From Thunnus maccoyii (Eukaryota > Chordata > Actinopteri > Scombriformes > Scombridae): a DNA stretch of 64,000 nt. The DNA lies in the NCBI RefSeq assembly GCF_910596095.1, contig NC_056550.1, positions 3,100,001-3,164,000 on the forward strand. Direction: 5' to 3'. Within the stretch, counting starts at the first letter, position 1, and each line of letters starts with the position of its first letter. Of this stretch, positions 1 to 12,689 are shown in pieces. The notes under the pieces were generated by a model that worked only from the letters and a program-made list of their open reading frames with translations, was not told the origin of the DNA and did no database searches. The translations under genes and the position numbers were made by a program.

Positions 1-184
1 AACAACTGGCAATAGTACGGCGTAAGCGCCGTTTTTGACTGACTTAAATGCATTTCCATGTGTTATTTAGTGCCATTTTGGACCCGAATACACGATAGAA
101 AAAAGCCAAACTGTCGGACCGCCAGCGCGTAATTACGCACTCGCAATCACCGAAGAAAATACGTCCAAGGTTTTCAGAGAAGGG

Positions 185-304
185 ATTCTGTGGTCTTCTT
201 TACTCCAACCGGTGTGTCCGTCCGTGTCCTAAACATACTGCATCCGGGGGAAAATATAACACCAGGAGGAGATCCAGGAGGAGAGACACGCCGAGAAAGA
301 GCAG
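185..304 (+). other. Candidate upstream non-coding exon ending in a consensus splice donor
   Basis: A purine-rich stretch ends in GAGCAG|GTAAGG at 304/305, close to the vertebrate donor consensus. It sits about 17 kb upstream of hoxb3a coding sequence and presumably just downstream of hoxb4a. In zebrafish, hoxb3a and hoxb4a are known to share a distal promoter, so this could be a 5' exon of a long hoxb3a transcript. The left boundary is unknown, and the donor alone does not prove the exon. Confidence 0.3.
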
Positions 305-498
305 GTAAGGTCTGCCGGGATGCTTCTCGCTCAGTGTCCCGGTGTGTGTTCCCGAGGCGTCCCCATCCCACGCGCTCCGCCGCTCGACATGTCATTAATT
401 ATCTGTTGTGTGACCGTGGTCTCTCTCGAACTGGCAGAGGCATCCGCGGGGTGTGCCCGCGTGCAAGCTCTGTTGCCTGCCAAAAACTTTTCCCCCCT

Positions 499-511
499 TG
501 TGTGTGTTTGT

Positions 512-581
<70 letters not shown>
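499..581. repeat. TG microsatellite
   Basis: About 40 TG units with two early interruptions. It is responsible for Val/Cys-rich reading frames here. Confidence 0.95.
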
Positions 582-583
<2 letters not shown>

Positions 584-3500
584 GCAGCTGCAGACAGATG
601 CCTCAGAATAGGTAACAGACAAGGGGCGAAAAGGACGCCTCGCCATGCTCTACCTCTGTCTCTCCTCTCGTCTCCGTCATTTCAAAAGAAGTTTACTTGC
701 AGCGGTTTGGACAGAGATAGGTGTGCGTCTGGTACGTGTGTGTGTGTCCATGACACAGAGAGAATGAGTCGTAGTGAATAGGAACCTGACGGCTAGGTGT
801 AAAGAAAGAAGATTCATGTTAGCCACGCTGTGATTTATGATAGTGTGAAAAGATTGCTTACTCAAGAAGCCGCACCCCCATCTCTTTCTCTCTCCTTGTC
901 TCCTTCCCTCTCTCTTATCCACAAATCCTCATGTTCTTCCCTGCAATGCCCCCCCCCACCCCCCACCCCCCAACACACAACAAATCCACAAATGGTCCTA
1001 CAATAACAGAATTTTCCTTTGACCACATCTAAGCAAGAGCAGACGTAATGGTTATAAATACATGTGTAATTACAACTAGTTCAATTTGAATTATTACAAA
1101 CAAAGTTTATTCCATAATGACCCAATCAACCCATAGTCTGTCTAATCTGCTGGGTTTCTCATTGTTATACCGGCTAGATGTAACGTTAGCTTCATTCAAT
1201 TCAGAAACCACCATAAGCAAAGGAGAAATGCAATAAGCAAGAGAGGAATGCAATCCAATTATTCATAGACTGAATGGAAGAATTTATGTCCATAACTATA
1301 CAAAATATATGTGTAGCAAATATAATTTTACCAACCAGCCAGCAGGCCTTAATTCTCCTGATCCCTTTGTTGTGAGGGGACAAGATTTCTATAAATTACT
1401 TTATTCATTCATATTGTTGATGTACTGAACTGTACTATTTGAATCTGAATCTGATTATATGGGCTATATATTTTTCCCTTTTCCAATATAATATATCATC
1501 AGATCTGTTTAGCAGTGAGCATTACTGTAACAGCACAGGAGAAACAGCATCTACCAACAAAACATGAGCGACTATTATGGACTTTTGGACATTTTTAGTG
1601 GCATAAAAGTCAAATAAGTGCCAGAGGTGTAGAGGAGTCACAATCACTGAGCAGGACCACAAAGAAAGATAAGTTGCATCTAAATCTGTTATTAAATATA
1701 ATTTAATGTTGTTTACTATCAACAGGTGTTATATGTGACCAATGTCTCATTTAACCGAATGCCTTATTTTTTCATGTGAATGTTGATTAAATTGCAACAA
1801 TATAAAATCAGGTGTATGGGCTGACATAGTATCTCTAATGTTCATTTGTTTTTATCAATCAATGTGACAAAAGGTGATTTTTCTTTAAACCACACATCCC
1901 CCCAAAGTACAGTATTGTATATGTGGTATCTGACATCCTGGAGGAGGAGATATAAGATATAGGTATAAAATAAAAGTACTTATGTATTTTTACACCTGAT
2001 GAAATGTACATTTACACAAAGGTTTCTAAATCCCCATATCACGCAAAATACAGAGGACATGACCTCTGTGTGTCCAACAGACACTACTGCCCTGTCTCTA
2101 AGCCCAGTCTGACCAAAATGACTTACTCCTAGCCACATTTATATGCTTCACTTAGGATGGGACAACCCAGTGACATTCAGTGGTTTTCTTCTATTTTATG
2201 GCAGCTAAACCCTTAAGCTAAGACATGATTTAAAGCTCTATATCATATATTTTGTCTTCTCATGGCTATCTGAATAAATAGAATAACCCTGTTCTGTCAC
2301 AAGATTATTATAATGACAATATATGAACATATTTCTCTTCCACAAAATAAGCTTAATTGTTTTTGCTTTTTTCTTGTGAAATGCTATATAATCACTCTTC
2401 GTTTGAACTGTTCACCAGTCATGTCCACTAAGTCCATAATCTGTGAGTAGAGGTCTTGAGTTGCCATTCCTTCATTTTAGGAGATCACAAGACAAAAAAA
2501 AGTTGGGAACAACTGCTCTATATGTACGTCATCTCCAGTAATAGCTGGACAGCCTGCTTAACCTTGGCGGTTTTTGCTCACTTCCGGGTACAGAGACTTT
2601 AAACTCATGAAAAACCCACAGCAACTCCAACATGGCCGTGATTTAATTGATTTTTTCATACATCACTGACAAACTATGGGCAAAACACCGATCAGAGTAA
2701 AATAGTGGGTGCAAGCACGCCTAATACTGTCGCAGTGTATAAAGCCTGACAGGTCTGGCCCAGATCCATACAGCTGCTTTCTCCTGCTGTAACAGGCTTA
2801 ATAGCAGGCCTGTCTGCTGCTGGGCCAAGTGGCCTGATTATATTACAATCACTGGCTTCTTTTTCTGATCCATGTGTCATAGGAGGAGCATGTTGTTAGG
2901 AAATGGATACAGCCCTGTTGTATCGGTGCAGGTTGTTCAACACTCAGCGTAATGAGGCCTCAAAGCAATGTAATCACAACTTAGGAAAATCCATTTTTAA
3001 GGCATTGCCAAACCACAAATGACTACAGATACATGTCACTGAGTGCTAGTGTCCCTGCTAGACTGACACTGCACTGCAGGAAATGATCTTTTTTTGACCA
3101 AAATGCAGCCACAGTGGCTGTTGGTCCTTAATTCCAACATCCATCTTTAGTCAGACAACTGGATACACAATGAGAAAATGCCTGCTCAGTCAATGGACAA
3201 AGTGGCTTCCATGCAGAGGACAGCCAACATTTACAACCACCCTGCTCTAATCCTCCGGAACGCACAGGCAATGATACCTGTGCACGATGGCTGCAGTGCA
3301 TTCAACATGATTAACCTGCGACTATTCTAAATACAGTCTGAGTGTTACTCTCATTTTTTTTCCACACAGACTTGGACCACCTATCCAGTCAATAGAGTGT
3401 ACAGAAGGCGGCCTGCAGTATTTCAACACATGGTGACATTTGTTGTGATGAGCGCTCCTCAGAGAGCAGTGTGGCACAGTTACAGTCATGTTATTCAACC

Positions 3501-3669
3501 ACAACCAGTCACTGTATTGAACCTTCAAATCACCACCATTTTTCCAGTACTCCCCAACCTTAACCAATATAATCATCAGCAGCTCGTCAACTTTATTTTA
3601 ACATTGGTGTTCAGCCAGAAAAGCAACTTGTCCTCTACAAACCTTTCCATTCATGACTACTATCTATAT

Positions 3670-3704
3670 CCCCCCCCCCCCCCCCCCCCCCCACACCCCT
3701 CCTC

Positions 3705-3736
<32 letters not shown>
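3670..3736. repeat. Poly-C and CA compound tract
   Basis: A run of about 23 C is followed by a short linker and a CA run. The C/G-rich strand asymmetry may make it hard to sequence. Confidence 0.95.
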
Positions 3737-3737
<1 letters not shown>

Positions 3738-3863
3738 GCAGTCACATCCATCCCCGTTCTACCATCCCTGACAGACTTGGTGAGCTTGGCAGTTTTCATG
3801 GCCCAGGAGTAGAAAGGGCAATTTGACCCCCACACCCTACCTCCCTCTTAGACCCCAAACACA

Positions 3864-3899
<36 letters not shown>

Positions 3900-3905
<6 letters not shown>

Positions 3906-4085
3906 CCTGGTGTCAGGGCTTTCTTTGAGTTTGAGGTTAAAGATTAGCATCTCTGATAAAGATTAACTCTCTGTCAAAGGAAGGCGCTGATGGCATGAGT
4001 TTCTGGCGCAGGACTGTTGGTGACACAGGGGTTGAGCGCTTCAGGGTGAACCGCCTGCAGCAGGGGAGGAGGTTAGACACTGGGG
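3900..4085. promoter_or_regulatory. Candidate conserved non-coding element of the hoxb4a-hoxb3a spacer
   Basis: Between microsatellites lies a complex, non-repetitive block with GAGGTTAAAGATTAGC, GATAAAGATTAACTC, CTGTCAAAGG (TALE-like) and GGGTGAACCG (a single good retinoid half-site, TGAACC). Position fits the enhancer that lies 3' of hoxb4 in other vertebrates. The second half-site needed for a DR5 is poor here, so retinoid control is not shown. Confidence 0.3.
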
Positions 4086-6897
4086 TAAAATGTTGGCTCA
4101 GTGGATAACAGACACGTACTGCAACATGCCTAAATGTTGGGTCTTTTTTGATTTAAGGTAAGGGGATGTTATTTTGTTAAAGATGATAGGTGATAAACCA
4201 ACCTTTGTCCTCCCCCCCCTCTCTTGTTGATGATCAGTTGAAGTCTAAGCCCAGCTCTCATTATTGTTAAATTTCTTCATGATCCCTGCAAAACTCATCC
4301 ACAGTCTGTGACCATGAATTGGAAACACACTTGGTTTTTGAGCAGAGGGTTCAAATAGGTCTTTTGTGCACAGGATGAGCGTAATGCCTCAGTTATGTGT
4401 CTACAGCTAGGAGCAACAGACTTCATAAGTAGAAGAGTTGTTCATATTTCACAAGCCTGAATGAAAAAAAACAAAAAAAACTAAAGGGATGCAAATCATA
4501 ACATCAGAAGAGGCCTTTGCTGCTAACATGCACCCTGGTGTACAACACATGTAAAACTGTTGGATGTTACTGAGAGAAGGCAGGCTTGCAGTCCTCAGAA
4601 AGATGGTTGCACACACCCATGGAAGTTATGTAATTTAGTCTGGTTGTGAAATGAACAGCTTTAAATGTGTACTCACAGGGACAGCCAGCTCAGTGTTCGT
4701 CTTGAATGCATGTTGGTTTAATTCTGCAAACTTTTCTCAACATTACGAAATAAAAGTTTCTCTGCACCAATCTCACAGAAGTGAGAAGTCAACGTTCTCC
4801 ATGCATCCTAAAGAAAAGTAAAGTTACTAAGTTGCTAATGCACTGAATTTCTTTTCTTTTTGAGGTTGATTATAGCTTCAGGTTCATGACTGTTCAGTTG
4901 AATTGATTAGAATTGTACTGAGTATGGGAGACAGTGAGTGGGCAACAATCTAAAACCCCTTTGGCCCCACTGAAACCCACAGTGTAATTAAACAGACTGG
5001 AAGCAAAAGGACAAGACAGATGTCTCTCTCAGTTTCTTTCTGTAGCGCATATGCCCTCTGAAAAACAGTGTTGAAACGTATGTGTCATCCACCCGGAGTA
5101 GGAGGGGAGGAGATGAAATGTGCTGCAGTGCTAGGTTTGTCGTCGCTTGCCCATTTGGTGCGTCTGTGTCGGTGGTGTTGGTGATGATGCTGCATGGCCG
5201 TTCAACCTCATTACACTTCAAGGAAATCTTCAAATGGACTTGATGAAAAGTTTCTCTTTGGGTAAAAGTATGGATATTGACTGATTTTTTGGGGAGGCTG
5301 ATGCTGATGGCATTGGGTGCTCCGGTGGCCCGAAAAGGTCAAAAGTCATAGAGAGACTGAATTATGCGAAGGTGAAGGGAAGACAGGTATTGTATTATTT
5401 TTTTTTTGTCTTTTGGATGAAATGTATTAAACTATGAGCAGTACAAACAATGAATTGTTGAAATATATTCATATGAAACTCAAAGCATGTGTGCTATTTG
5501 GACACAAGTAGGTTTTCCAGAGTCAGCATGTGGATTTTATAATTAGTGTTTTTGCTTATGAATTGTTTTGTTTGTTTGTTGACGTTTTGTTTGTCAGGCT
5601 ACTTTGTTTACAAACTATAAACACCTACGTTTGTGAGCCAACACATGTCAAAAAAAAAAAAAAAAATACACTGCGGGTAATTCACAAGTTTTAATGTGAT
5701 TGCCATTGAAGTGAGGCCAAAATAGGGAGTTCAGCTTCTGGGGAAAAAAACAAACAGAGTGATAAATCCTCCAAACGAAATGAAATTCTAACCACAGAAA
5801 TCGCTTGGAAAGAATGTTAATGGCCAGAAAGCCCAATGATGTTGCAGTAAATGACGTCAAATCTGGAAATGGGATACACATGAGAGGAGGTGTTCAACAG
5901 ATAGGTTGTTCGAGGCCACCGTACTTTCAAGTGTTTTTTTTTTTTCTTTCATACTGGAGCTACTGCCCCCTGCAAAATCACTGATAGACCCATGACACCG
6001 TTTCCAACCATGTTGAAGTGATTCTATTGCAATCAGAGAGCAGAATGTTGGAGCTCTGACAGTTGGGTGTTGTAGACAGTGCTGTATACTTAACTCAAAT
6101 AAACAACGCAGTCACACAGACACATCAACCAACAACGTTCCAGTCAACAACCATGTTTAATAATTCTTCATAATTACACAAACAAACTCAATGACATGTA
6201 ATGCAAGTTTTGAATTATTATCTTTTAAACAATTGAACAATTAAACAACATTATTTGGTCTGGAGGAGTACAAGGATGACTTTAATGGCCTTTAATGGTT
6301 TTGTTTTTGTCTGTCCTGTTAGCATCCAGCTACAGTTCTACATGAACAGCAACAAAAAGAAACTCAATGATTTTAAATGAAAGTTAAACTACTTATTTCC
6401 TGTAAATCCTCTTCAAGTGAAAAGGTTAGGGGGTTTTTGGATTAAAACATAAAATTGCACATGATGAAATTGAGATTCTGAAGCACTTTGTCAGTGGGTT
6501 GATCATTAAAGTGCTGAGCTATTGCTCCTCCGGGGCAAAGGTCACTCTTGGAGAGCTGTGCTCCAATATGTCACTGTGTGAGTGCTTCAGTGGGGGCTTC
6601 CATGTTACCACATGGTACTTTTTCTTTTCAAATTGGTAAAGTCACAGCACTGTTACTAATACTAGTGCTCATGTAACTGTGGTGTTTTCTGTTTTGTTTC
6701 TGTTGCATTTTGATTTAATCTATGTTTTTTTTAAAAAAGAGCATTAAGGATAAAAAAGCAGTAAACTATGAAACTTAAAAAAAAACCTTAAAGGAGAACT
6801 TTAAAAAACACTCCAGCTGCTTATTTATATCCAGCACAAGGTTTCTGATAAACATAGTGAGTATGTGTTATGCTGTTATGAAACGGTGAAATGGAGC

Positions 6898-6972
<75 letters not shown>
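6898..6972. repeat. TG microsatellite
   Basis: Uninterrupted TG run of about 75 bp. Confidence 0.95.
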
Positions 6973-6974
<2 letters not shown>

Positions 6975-7539
6975 CAGAGGCAGGCCGGTGACGGCACCAG
7001 ACCAGGCAGAGATAAGAGCAGAGAGTAGTGATAAACTTTGTTCACATCATGTGAGACTTTGAAATGAAGCTGCAGCAGTAAGCAGAAACATCAGTCAACT
7101 GTGAAAATATTTGAAGTAAGATGCAGAGAGGTATCAAAAGCAAAAGTGCTCTCTGGAACAATTTTCATTTTTACTGTTTTATCTTAAACTCTGAAATCAT
7201 CATCATCATACATTCATTAACCTACAAAAAAACATTGCATCCCATCGTTAGGTAAAATATATATTTAAAAAATATGTAAACACTGAAGTGTCACAAATTG
7301 CTTTATTTGAGTAAATGTGCTTTGATCTACTCTTCTCCCAGGAGCCTGAACCTGCTGTTCACTCCGTTAATGTGCATTCTGTTCAAATGACCAGAACCTA
7401 TAATACTTCCACGTAGCAGCAGCACCCTTGTTTCTGTTGCTGCTCTTTCGTTAATTTCTAACTTTCACTTCATCCAATCTGAGAAAAACACCCATCTACA
7501 TTGTTTCGTTTGGACTCAGGATCCTGCAGCCCCTGATTT

Positions 7540-8230
7540 CATGTGAATTCCCCCTCTCTCCCTCTCCCTCAGTCTCCTCTTCCACTCAAAATTTGGCTCA
7601 TCAGCTGTTCTGGAGCTATGGAGGCGGCCTCCTCCCTTTGTCTCGGCCTATAGGCTAGCTGGCTAAGCTAGTCGGCCCCTGCATCACTTTCTGGGCAACT
7701 TTAGACTAGTCCACTCCTGCTCCGTGGCTCCAAATTTCCGACTTACCCGCGGGGCTGAGGGGGGACACAGGGAGGAAAGCCCGGCTGGTGCTGCGATGGG
7801 GATGGACGGCAGCCAGAGCTGTGCGTGAGTGCATGGACGGAAACAATAAATAACTTTATAGCAGTGGTAGGAGTTGTAGTGGTGGTGATGGTGGTGTATG
7901 TAGGCTGGTACGAGGAGGTCGGGGGATCCTTGCTTTTGATTTATGTGTTTGGGGGAAGCTGTCAGGAGCAGAAACAGAAGCAGAGCGGGCCAGCGATTTT
8001 ATTCCAGCACTTTAATAATAACAGCCAGTATGCAACAACACGGACAGCGCTTTTCATCTTGCGGTTGTGGATGCTATTACACAATTATACAACTCACCTT
8101 TACGCAGTGTTTACTACCACGGCAGCGGATGGATGCTTATCTGCCGCTGAGTGTCTGTCTGGCCGGCCGGGATGCGTTCTCCTGCTCTGGGTGCTGTTGC
8201 TCTCCCCGAGCCCCACATGAGGATAACCGG
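7540..8230 (+). promoter_or_regulatory. GC-rich candidate promoter or leader region
   Basis: A local rise in GC and CpG within AT-rich DNA, with dense G-rich words (gcggggctgaggggggac) and a GTGAGT donor-like signal at 7825. It precedes the candidate leader exon at 9322 by about 1.5 kb, so it could be the first exon of a mid-spacer hoxb3a transcript. Reading frames across it are short, differ between frames and show no protein family. Evidence is compositional only. Confidence 0.25.
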
Positions 8231-9321
8231 CCAATAACAGTGACTTTGTCCGGGATGTGTGTTTTCTCTCTGAATGATGCTGAAGTTATTCATGGGCTGA
8301 GTGTATGCAGAGCCGCTGGGAAACACATGTTCACCTTATGTGGCCGTTTCTCCATTTCGTTTGACTCTCATTTTTCTCATGTCGGGCGCAGCAACATTTA
8401 TGAGTTTTTCTCTTTTTTTAAAGTTAATCCTATGAATCATCGTGATTGTTCTGGATGTGTTCAATATTAATGCAAATAGTTTTTTGTTTGTTTGTTTTTT
8501 TTAAACGTGTCAACGTTAAGGTTTTCACACCAGGATTTAAATGATAGTCTATTCATAATATCACAATTATTATTCAAATTAATGGGATTCAGGATTTAGA
8601 TGCATCACAGGCGACTTGTTCACATTTTCTTTCTTTTCTGTTTTATTTATTAACTATATTTTTACTGTTGATATTTGTGCATTAATGCATCAATTTATGT
8701 CTTAACATCTCACAGCTATATATTCCAATCAGATCTCATTTAATTAAGGTATTTAAGCAGCATGTTGGTTATTTTTTACCGTTGCTATTTTCTTATTATT
8801 CCGGTTGTTTGCAGCGTACAGAAGGCCTATTCCATGAGTTCATCATAGTAATATAGTTTCAAATTAATTTTTTGATAATTTTCCAACATTTTCGATTTTC
8901 GTTTTTTTCCCCGTCCGACTATTATCTGCACGAGCCTACTGACGGGAAGGAGCGCCATTTTCCCTCCTTAAATGTTAAAGACTTTCCCGACCCCAAATCA
9001 GAGATTTCCAGCGTTTTTAAAACGCAGGGAAAAGATGGTAAATATAGATAATAGTATGTATGATAACCAGAATCAATATGATCTCAGATCACTCCGCCAC
9101 TCTTCATTCTTCTCTCTGCTCTTATTCTGCTTTTATTCCGGGAATAATTTAAGGTCAGCAGTACCTGTCAGCGGTTGCTCTTGTCCCAGCCTTTCGATCA
9201 GACTACAAGAGGTCTCTGCTCTGTATCGGATTTTACCAAGACCTTTTGATTCCATATCTCTCTCTTTCTTTTCCCCTCTGTCTCCCCCCTTCTCTCCCAC
9301 TTCCCTCCTCTTATCCTGCAG

Positions 9322-9388
9322 TTCTTAGGAGCTTTCTGGAAGCCGTTTTCTTCCATCAAAACACCAGGAAATAAGAGGAAATCTTTCG
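9322..9388 (+). other. hoxb3a: Candidate 67-nt internal 5' non-coding exon of hoxb3a
   Basis: A strong pyrimidine tract of about 80 nt ends in TCCTGCAG at 9321. Sixty-seven bases later there is TTTCG|GTGAGT at 9388/9389, an excellent donor. The sequence between has no long reading frame, so it would be a leader exon. It lies on the right strand and in the right spacer to splice to the acceptor at 17149. The pairing of two strong signals makes this the most convincing non-coding exon in the spacer; membership in hoxb3a is inferred. Confidence 0.5.
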
Positions 9389-12300
9389 GTGAGTTATGCT
9401 GTTTTACTTGAGCCTCTTCCTTGTACTGCTATGCAATGTTGAGATGAGGAATGTGCATCTGTAGTGTAAATCAGCGACATGTTATTTGAACTACAAGCTG
9501 TGTAGGATGAACCGAATTCGTTTAAAAACCTTGTAATTGAACTTAAGTGATCTCTGTGCTTTTAAATCGCTGGACAGAGCTGAAGTCTGAAGTCTCAACT
9601 ATTAAATCCCTTCAGAACGGAGAATCCTCTTCAACTCACTATTCATTTATTATTTGAAAAAGCATTTTGAGACGCACCGTAGGGCTAATTATTATTATTA
9701 TTATTATTATTATTATCATTGTTATTATTATTATTGGAATTTCACAGTTCCCATAACCATGGTGGATAATTGTGGATAATATGTGGGGATGGCTGTAGGT
9801 CATGTTGTTAAATATTTAAATGGAGATGATTTGCTTTCTAAAACCTAATTCATTTTCTTCAGCAAACGGCTGAAAATCTCCAAAGAGGTGTAGCTGAATG
9901 CATGAGAAATGTTAGGTGTGTGTGTTTGTATATGTGTGTGTGTGATGTAATATAATGTAATGACACGTGCTAATGTAATATAATCCAGAGGTGTGAAGGG
10001 CAGTGTGATGGCCGCGGGTTACAACCGCAGCAGGAAATATACCATGGTCAGTTCATCATTTGATAAGACAGTTATTAAAAGAGCACTTTGTAACTGCAAT
10101 AATGACACTAATGGCAACACTAGCAGTAATAATAGTAGCAACAGCAGTCAAACTAGCACTAACAGCAGCATAAAATAGCTCACAATCCCAGAAATGCTTT
10201 GAAAAAATTCTGCAGACCACAAAAAGGAGCACACATTAAAATGAAGTAGCTTTCGTTTGACTTGTATATTTTAGAAATAGAATTTACAACGACTCGGTGT
10301 TTAAAGCCAGTCAAACTCTGGGTAAAATACGATTTAAAATCCCATAGTAAGAGGAAATTCCTTAGTGTCATCCTCAATGGCCTTCATGTCTGAAGTCCTG
10401 GGGGAAAATGGAAAGAGGATTTCCATGGCTCCGCGAGGCACGGAGTTTCAGTTGTGAAACCCAATATCCGTGACTCAATCCGAAACACGGAGCCGTCGAT
10501 GCGCGTCTGCCATCCAAGGAAAATAAAGAATAACCGCCATCCTTCACAAGCACCGGCGTGCTTTTACAAGTCAGTACATACATGTAATCCGCACTGCTTA
10601 TTTCTCCACATGCACGTCTCTCCTCACACTGTTGCTCAGAGGGGGGAAAAAATGAAAGACAGAGACAAAAAAACAGCTGATTAGGTGTTTGGTTAATGAG
10701 TAATGAGGTTTTTCAGCAGCAGTTAGCAGATCCTTCAGTCCGTGTACAAAGCCTGGTTTGAAGGAAAAGTTGCAGACGGACACATTTCAGACTCCCACCT
10801 TCCACCTACACGGAGCTCATCCTCTCATTTCAGCAGCCCACACCGAATGCTATCTGTTTTAAAGTTGGGCTGTTTACACACACACACACACACACGCACA
10901 CACACGCTGCTGGGTGCGAGAGAACTCATAAATCTTACGTAGCCATAAACGACAGGGGTAGCGTCCTGAATAATAAAAATAGAGGGAAGTGGGAGAGAGA
11001 GCTACAGAGACACAGAGAGAGAGAGAGAGAGAGTGTGTGTCAGGTGGGTGTGTGTGGTGTTGGGTATGAAAACATTGTAAGACACCTTCATATTTTCATT
11101 TCCATTTTGGTCTCACCTTCTCTGTGTCTCTTTCCTTTTGGGCTTTCTTGTCACTCTTCCTTTTTTTTTCTTCACCTCTTTCTTCAAATGTTGTTGCACT
11201 TTGCTCCTCTCTTCCTCCCATGTGTGTTAAAGTCAAAACACACACTCTCTTGTAATGTTTTTATTCTGGACCTGGAAGTGTAGATTTAGATTTTTTTTTT
11301 ACTCTTGTCTTAATTTGTTGCATTCTTACTGGTGTCTTTACCTTTTCTCCCAGTCTCCTCCCTTCCACTGTGGCCTTCTTTTCTTTTTTTTATTTACTTT
11401 CTTTCTGTGTATAAGTAGCAGCAGGGGAAGATGAGGTGTTGAAATCTTAACAATACAGACTACGTGTCTAGTTTCTACAGGGAGACATGGAATGAGCTGC
11501 AGGAGGGGCTCTGTGAAAAGAAGAAAAAAAAATCACATTTCCTGGAAATTCAGTAGGGAGAGAGAAAAAGGAAGTCTCTCATGTTGCCTTTAAATCATCA
11601 CCAGATATTACCAAATGAATTCACCAGATTGCCACAAACAGGTGAATGGCAAGCACACTGTAGTCTAAAGGAAGTGAGTAGTAAACATATATCTTCTTAT
11701 CCTCACTTAACTTTATTCGAATAGTGACCTTTATAACATATTTAACACATACATGTAATGGCTTTAATATAGTTTCAACTCTATTTACATGTCCAGTAAC
11801 AGCTTAAACATGGCTAAAACATGAAAAGCATGAATATCTTTATAGATATTAAGAAGATATTGTTATTTAAACCTTAACATTTCCATCACAAATGTACAGG
11901 GAAGACATTATGAAAGACATAAGTTAAGAGCTAAATGATATAACTCTTTGTTTTAGCCTTTTTAGTTTGGCTTAAACTGTCTTTATGTCCATAAAATGTT
12001 AATAATAATGTTTTGAAATGAGGACTACAATGTAATACAACTCCTGTGATAGTTACTATATTAGCTTGCATAATTTCATATTCTACTTTTGTCATGTGTT
12101 AGATTGTAGGCTCATGGTCAACAGATACAAATTGGTTTGATGTTAGTAGGCTACCTATTATTTTAATTTACATGTCCCCTTATAGATAAATAACATACTA
12201 ACTTAAACTACAGCAAATGTTAGCAAGGAAAAATGGCTAACACTTGATTGTAAAATAAACTATGGCTAATACTAATACTAATTATTTCAGGCTGATATCT

Positions 12301-12689
12301 CTCTCCTTCATATCTAGTTAGAATAATTAATTAAGTCCACTCTAGCCCAACATATAACAATATCATAGGCAACAAATAACCTTGTAGCCTACATGCAAGA
12401 TATCTGTGGCCTAGTAGCCTGTAGCCTGGACCAATTAGAGAAGAAAGAGAATAGTTGAGGGAAAATACGAGTTCCACAAATTCACTCTGAAAAAATGGCT
12501 TTCTATGAGGTTATATAAAAGTTATGCCAAAGTTCACCCGGAGAAAATAGTCAGTTGTAGGTTATATGTTAACATAACTGCCTTACAAAAAGTCATATTT
12601 CTAACACTTAATTCTGAAGTAATGGTGGCACGTAGAAAAGTAGTGTGTTTGCGCGGTTGTAGGGCTAACGTAACGTAACTGCCTCCGTC
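9389..12689. other. hoxb4a-hoxb3a spacer, proximal part
   Basis: No coding gene. It contains an ATT run (about 9690-9735), the block at 10375-10560, a CA tract (about 10877-10904) and otherwise AT-rich unique DNA. From 11.5 to 12.6 kb I see nothing beyond short A/T words. Confidence 0.6.
10375..10560. promoter_or_regulatory. Candidate enhancer block with a Maf/AP-1-like TGACTCA
   Basis: A GC-balanced, non-repetitive block with CpGs stands out in AT-rich surroundings. TGACTCA lies at 10471. Hoxb3 rhombomere-5 expression in amniotes depends on a Mafb (Kreisler) site upstream of the gene, so a Maf half-site here is suggestive only. Short frames across it look like chance. Confidence 0.2.

Larger units (their letters stand above)
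1..9321. other. hoxb4a-hoxb3a spacer, distal part
   Basis: No coding gene. It holds the donor-bearing candidate exon near 304, TG/CA/CT microsatellites (about 499-581, 3670-3736, 3868-3899, 6898-6972), the block at 3.9-4.1 kb and the GC rise at 7.5-8.2 kb. The rest is AT-rich unique DNA with mononucleotide runs. Frames over 60 codons here coincide with repeats or lack any family signature. I see no transposon termini. Confidence 0.6.

Noticed and set aside
17..32. Hairpin ACGGCG-TAAG-CGCCGT followed by T run as a terminator or miRNA
   Set aside because: A 6-bp stem is too short for a miRNA precursor, and intrinsic terminators are not expected in vertebrate DNA.
190..646. Reading frames rich in Val/Cys or His/Thr around 500-580, and similar ones at other TG/CA tracts
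   Set aside because: They are translations of dinucleotide repeats, differ between frames and have no family signature.
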